A DNA stretch of 19,017 bases from Legionella longbeachae (GTDB lineage Bacteria; Pseudomonadota; Gammaproteobacteria; Legionellales; Legionellaceae). This document shows, piece after piece, positions 16,507-19,017 of this stretch (the first letter of the stretch is position 1; every line of letters starts with the position of its first letter). The position numbers and the translations under genes are program-made. The DNA lies in NCBI GenBank assembly GCA_016191305.1, contig JACPOX010000158.1, positions 1,095 to 20,111 of the forward strand, written 5' to 3'. The notes beneath the pieces were generated by a model. It saw only the letters and a program-made list of their open reading frames with translations, searched no databases and had not been told where the DNA came from.

Positions 16507-17889
16507 TTACTTAGGCTTAAGCAAATTATTGGGCTCATCATCGATCACCATTTCAAAACAAATTTTTCTTTTAGGTTTATTGACACTTTCTTGCGGTAAT
16601 TCTTCATTTTTATTTGGCTTTTTTCCAGTGAATTCATCAGAATTCAGTTTTGATAGCTTATTCAGATTAGATGGCTTATCTTTCTTATAAAAAATACTGT
16701 AGTTAGCATGTGGAGTAAGTACACGCTGTGTTTCGCTATATGCGACCATCCCTGCAGTGATACCCATTTCATAAAGCACATTCAAGTGCTCCAGTTTAAA
16801 ATCCACTGAAATAAAATTAACGGATAATCGACCACTACCGGGTCCTTTAATATAGCCATATTTATCTTTTTGACCTAGTGTGACGTCTTTATCAAGGATA
16901 TAATCATTGATTGAGAGTTTCTCAGAGCAAACACCCTCTTTTTTCTTAGGTGATTGTTCACTTAAAAAAGGATAAAAATAAACTATGTTTCCGCTGATAG
17001 TATTGCCACCAGAATGGCTTTTGTATTTATAAAAATTATTCCAAAATTCAGGTTCAGCTTTACCCGTACGCGCTAAGTACATGGTTTGTAAGATAGGCTG
17101 TAATCTTGATAACCAACGATGCATCAGATTAATGCCATTTGGTTTTTCTAATTCTAAATCGTCTTGTAATTTTAAGTGATTAATTAATTTTTCGGGTAAG
17201 GCATAAATTTTTTCCCAGTCTTCAGCTGTGCCAGTGAGTATGAATTGAGGAATAAAGCATTTTGTACTTGCTATGTATTCAAAATAAGCAGAGAAGCTCC
17301 CCATTAAGGTGATCTCTTTTATCCTTTTATCTGTTTTAGTGCTTTGGCTGTAATTTTGCAGCAGCAAATTCGCAACATCAGGTACCTTAATTAACTGGCG
17401 AATAAGATTGGCAAAACCTTTTGGCATTTTTTCCCAATCCTTCTTATTTTCAATATCATCCATTATAACCGTAATTTCTTTCCTTCCCTTAAACGATACA
17501 AAAGTGTCGCGAAAGTCTTCAGAATATTCTTGTAAAAAACGAGCTATTCCTTGAATAATTAATAAATGAATATCATCTGGACGAATCTTGATGCCTTGAT
17601 GTTTCTGAAAGGCTTGATGGGTCATTAAACTAAAGGCCGAATTAAATTTCTTAGACCAGAGCTTTTCCATTACAGGAGCGTTCTCGGTAGAGCTAATTTC
17701 AAATGGTCTTACAAAATTTTCTTCCGGTATGTTTTGGTGAATATTTTTTTCAATAGTTTTCAGGTCATTGGATGTCCAGTCTTTATCATGATACTTTTCT
17801 TCAAGCTGGTAATTATTAAATGTTAAAATCGTCGCATTTTCTGTTACATCTACGTTTAATTGAAGGTTAACTTCTTCTTTAGATTTCAT
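16507..17889 (-). CDS. DUF4419-domain protein of unknown function
   Basis: This 460-residue soluble protein has the pattern of the DUF4419 family, which occurs in fungi, amoebae and scattered bacteria. The evidence is AFQKHQGIKIRPDD followed by IHLLIIQGIARFLQE (about 93-121), the tract LTGTAEDWEKIYALPEKL (about 218-235), and a W-x-x-F segment near 290-300. Each has counterparts in DUF4419 proteins (the RPDD...Q and GTVEDW-like motifs). No signal peptide or membrane helix is present. The last 60 residues are hydrophilic, with a K/E-rich stretch (KNEELPQES) and a basic patch. I chose the ATG at 17889, with AAGGA about 7 bases upstream; the longer TTG frame to 17943 lacks one. It lies next to the broken LRR gene and the palindromic element. 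No function is known, and a secreted-effector role is only inference. Confidence 0.75.
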   Translation of the reverse strand: MKSKEEVNLQLNVDVTENATILTFNNYQLEEKYHDKDWTSNDLKTIEKNIHQNIPEENFVRPFEISSTENAPVMEKLWSKKFNSAFSLMTHQAFQKHQGIKIRPDDIHLLIIQGIARFLQEYSEDFRDTFVSFKGRKEITVIMDDIENKKDWEKMPKGFANLIRQLIKVPDVANLLLQNYSQSTKTDKRIKEITLMGSFSAYFEYIASTKCFIPQFILTGTAEDWEKIYALPEKLINHLKLQDDLELEKPNGINLMHRWLSRLQPILQTMYLARTGKAEPEFWNNFYKYKSHSGGNTISGNIVYFYPFLSEQSPKKKEGVCSEKLSINDYILDKDVTLGQKDKYGYIKGPGSGRLSVNFISVDFKLEHLNVLYEMGITAGMVAYSETQRVLTPHANYSIFYKKDKPSNLNKLSKLNSDEFTGKKPNKNEELPQESVNKPKRKICFEMVIDDEPNNLLKPK

Positions 17890-17952
17890 TGCTATATCCT
17901 TAATCAATAAAAAAATCTTCAGGATTATATTACTTTCTCTCAAATTTATAAT

Positions 17953-17967
17953 CCGTATTAAATACGG
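17953..17967 (-). promoter_or_regulatory. short palindrome upstream of the DUF4419 gene, possible operator
   Basis: CCGTAT-TAA-ATACGG is a perfect 6-bp inverted repeat with a 3-nt centre. It lies about 64 bp upstream of the DUF4419 ATG. On the same strand a TATAAT sits at 17929-17924, with only a weak TTATAA as -35 between the two. The form fits a dimeric repressor or activator site, but no match to a known regulator is claimed. Confidence 0.25.
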
Positions 17968-18031
17968 TAAAGATCGAAGGAAGTGTCAGAGGACGGGGTG
18001 TAGGTTCTTGCATAGACATTGTTCAATGTAT

Positions 18032-18448
18032 TTATTTAACTACAACCAGTAATACAATACCTACTAACAGCAAAGTTGGTATTTCATTGAAAAAACGAAA
18101 GTAAACGGCTTGTTTTTGATTTTTATGTTGTGCGAAAGCTTTTAGATAATGGCCACATAATAGATGATATACCCATAAGACAACTACCAAACCCAATTTG
18201 GTATGCATCCATGTTGATTTAAGGTAATAAACAGGATTATAACTAAGAAGCCACAATCCCAATAGAGTGGTCAAAATAGCAGCGGGCCAGGTTATCCCAT
18301 AATAAAGTCTTCTTTCCATTATTTTAAAACGAATGAGACTTATTGTATCCTGGGTTTCAGCATGATATACAAATAGTCTGGGCAAATAAAATAATCCCGA
18401 AAACCAAGCAACCATTGCTATTATATGAAAAGATTTAACAAATAACAT
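18032..18448 (-). CDS. hemJ: HemJ-type protoporphyrinogen IX oxidase
   Basis: HemJ oxidises protoporphyrinogen IX to protoporphyrin IX in the inner membrane, replacing HemG or HemY, in the last but one step of haem synthesis. The 138-residue protein has four predicted helices (about 2-22, 52-70, 83-101, 118-137). The family landmarks are present: H8 in the first helix (FHIIAMVAWFSGLFYLPRL, 7-25, with R24) and the H82-T-K84 motif in MHTKLGLV. H8 and K84 match the conserved histidine and lysine that are needed for activity in studied members. The ATG at 18448 has GGGA about 8 bases upstream and follows the TerC gene by 16 bp, so the two may be cotranscribed. It is one of two haem genes in the window, with hemL about 3 kb away. 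The older name is UPF0093. Confidence 0.88.
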   Translation of the reverse strand: MLFVKSFHIIAMVAWFSGLFYLPRLFVYHAETQDTISLIRFKIMERRLYYGITWPAAILTTLLGLWLLSYNPVYYLKSTWMHTKLGLVVVLWVYHLLCGHYLKAFAQHKNQKQAVYFRFFNEIPTLLLVGIVLLVVVK

Positions 18449-18464
18449 ATTAATTTCCCGATAT

Positions 18465-19017
18465 TTACTTCCGCTTTTTACGCGAGTGTTTTAACAAATT
18501 CAAAGACTCCACAAGCAGTGAAAACCCCATGGCAAAATATACATATCCTCGTGGTATATGAAAAGAAAAACCATCAGCAACCAATACCATTCCAATTAAA
18601 ATCAAATAGCTTAATGCCAGCATTTTAAGTGTCGGATGTTTCGTGATAAATGCACTAACTATTTCACTAGCAAAAATCATAATTAAAATAGCGCATGTAA
18701 TTGCGAAAGCCATTATCCAAAAGCGTGAAGTCAACCCTACAGCAGTTAAAACACTGTCTAATGAAAATATAATATCCATAAGTGCAATTTGAAGAATAAC
18801 TATTTTAAATGTTGATTTATATGAGTGCATTTTTTTCTTGGTTACCGATATAGGTTCATCCACTACATCCTGATGAATTTCATCTGTTGCTTTCCAAATT
18901 AAAAATGCGCCACCTAATATAAGAAATATATCACGTGGAGAAAATGGCATCTGATTTATTGTAATCAAAGGTTTTGTTAATTTAATTATATCAACAGCTA
19001 AAGCCAACAAAATAAGA
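18465..19017 (-). CDS. TerC/YgdQ-family integral membrane protein, 5' end cut by window edge
   Basis: Only the C-terminal 183 residues are seen; the frame is open through the window end, and the TTG at 19010 is not a convincing start. TerC-family proteins are inner-membrane proteins linked to tellurite resistance or to metal (manganese/calcium) export. The fragment has about five hydrophobic helices and the family motif DIIFSLDSVLTAVGL near its middle, whose acidic residues (D in the first and SLDS) are metal-binding candidates. The upstream half of the motif pair (LEIVLGIDNVI type) would lie beyond the edge. The segment PRDIFLILGGAFLIWKATDEIH is also characteristic. A basic tail (HSRKKRK) ends the protein. 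No CBS or CorC-type domain follows, unlike longer YoaE-like relatives. The substrate is not known from sequence. Confidence 0.85.
   Translation of the reverse strand, partial: LILLALAVDIIKLTKPLITINQMPFSPRDIFLILGGAFLIWKATDEIHQDVVDEPISVTKKKMHSYKSTFKIVILQIALMDIIFSLDSVLTAVGLTSRFWIMAFAITCAILIMIFASEIVSAFITKHPTLKMLALSYLILIGMVLVADGFSFHIPRGYVYFAMGFSLLVESLNLLKHSRKKRK

Noticed and set aside
18014..18030. acatt-4-aatgt hairpin after hemJ
   Set aside because: The stem is short and AT-rich and there is no T-tract; chance pairing is likely.

Overview
The window is AT-rich gammaproteobacterial chromosome. The most likely source is Legionella or a close relative. That is an inference from the combination of a split leucine-rich-repeat (effector-like) gene, a Sel1-like helical protein, a DUF4419 gene, an AspT/YveA-like permease, E. 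coli-like prpB, prpC, mnmC and hemL, and GC-rich palindromic repeats between genes. No rRNA, tRNA or CRISPR array was seen. Most genes lie on the minus strand. Only ppsR and a small rubredoxin gene are on the plus strand.

Region 1 (1-3869, minus) holds a PBP4-type D-alanyl-D-alanine carboxypeptidase cut by the left edge, an APC-family amino-acid permease, a small soluble helical-repeat protein and a three-helix membrane protein. The last three sit 17-22 bp apart and probably form one operon, transcribed away from ppsR. Region 2 (3998-4932, plus) is ppsR, the PEP-synthase regulatory kinase/pyrophosphorylase. It is followed directly by a roughly 118-bp imperfect palindrome. Region 3 (5076-6539, minus) is a secreted GH18 chitinase-like enzyme.

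Region 4 (6663-10177, minus) is a compact prpB-prpC-prpD operon for propionyl-CoA breakdown through the methylcitrate cycle. It has overlapping genes, a good sigma-70-type promoter that overlaps the mnmC stop codon, and a strong hairpin just after prpD. Region 5 (10174-13702, minus) is mnmC (wobble-uridine tRNA modification), overlapped by the end of a POT-family peptide transporter gene. Region 6 (13851-15221, minus) is hemL with its promoter.

Region 7 (15266-17967) looks like accessory DNA set between two haem genes, hemL and hemJ. It contains an LRR gene broken by an apparent repeat-associated deletion, a 58-residue rubredoxin (probably core), a GC-rich nested inverted repeat with compensatory base changes, and a DUF4419 gene. 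Region 8 (18032-19017, minus) is hemJ and a TerC-family membrane gene cut by the right edge.

Several starts were moved from the longest reading frame to an internal ATG with a better ribosome-binding site: prpD (8114), hemL (15137), the DUF4419 gene (17889), the Sel1-like gene (3396) and the LRR gene (15879). The strongest candidates for something unusual are the nested inverted repeat at 16244-16430, the palindrome after ppsR, the collapsed LRR gene and the DUF4419 gene. No convincing multi-gene novel system is visible.
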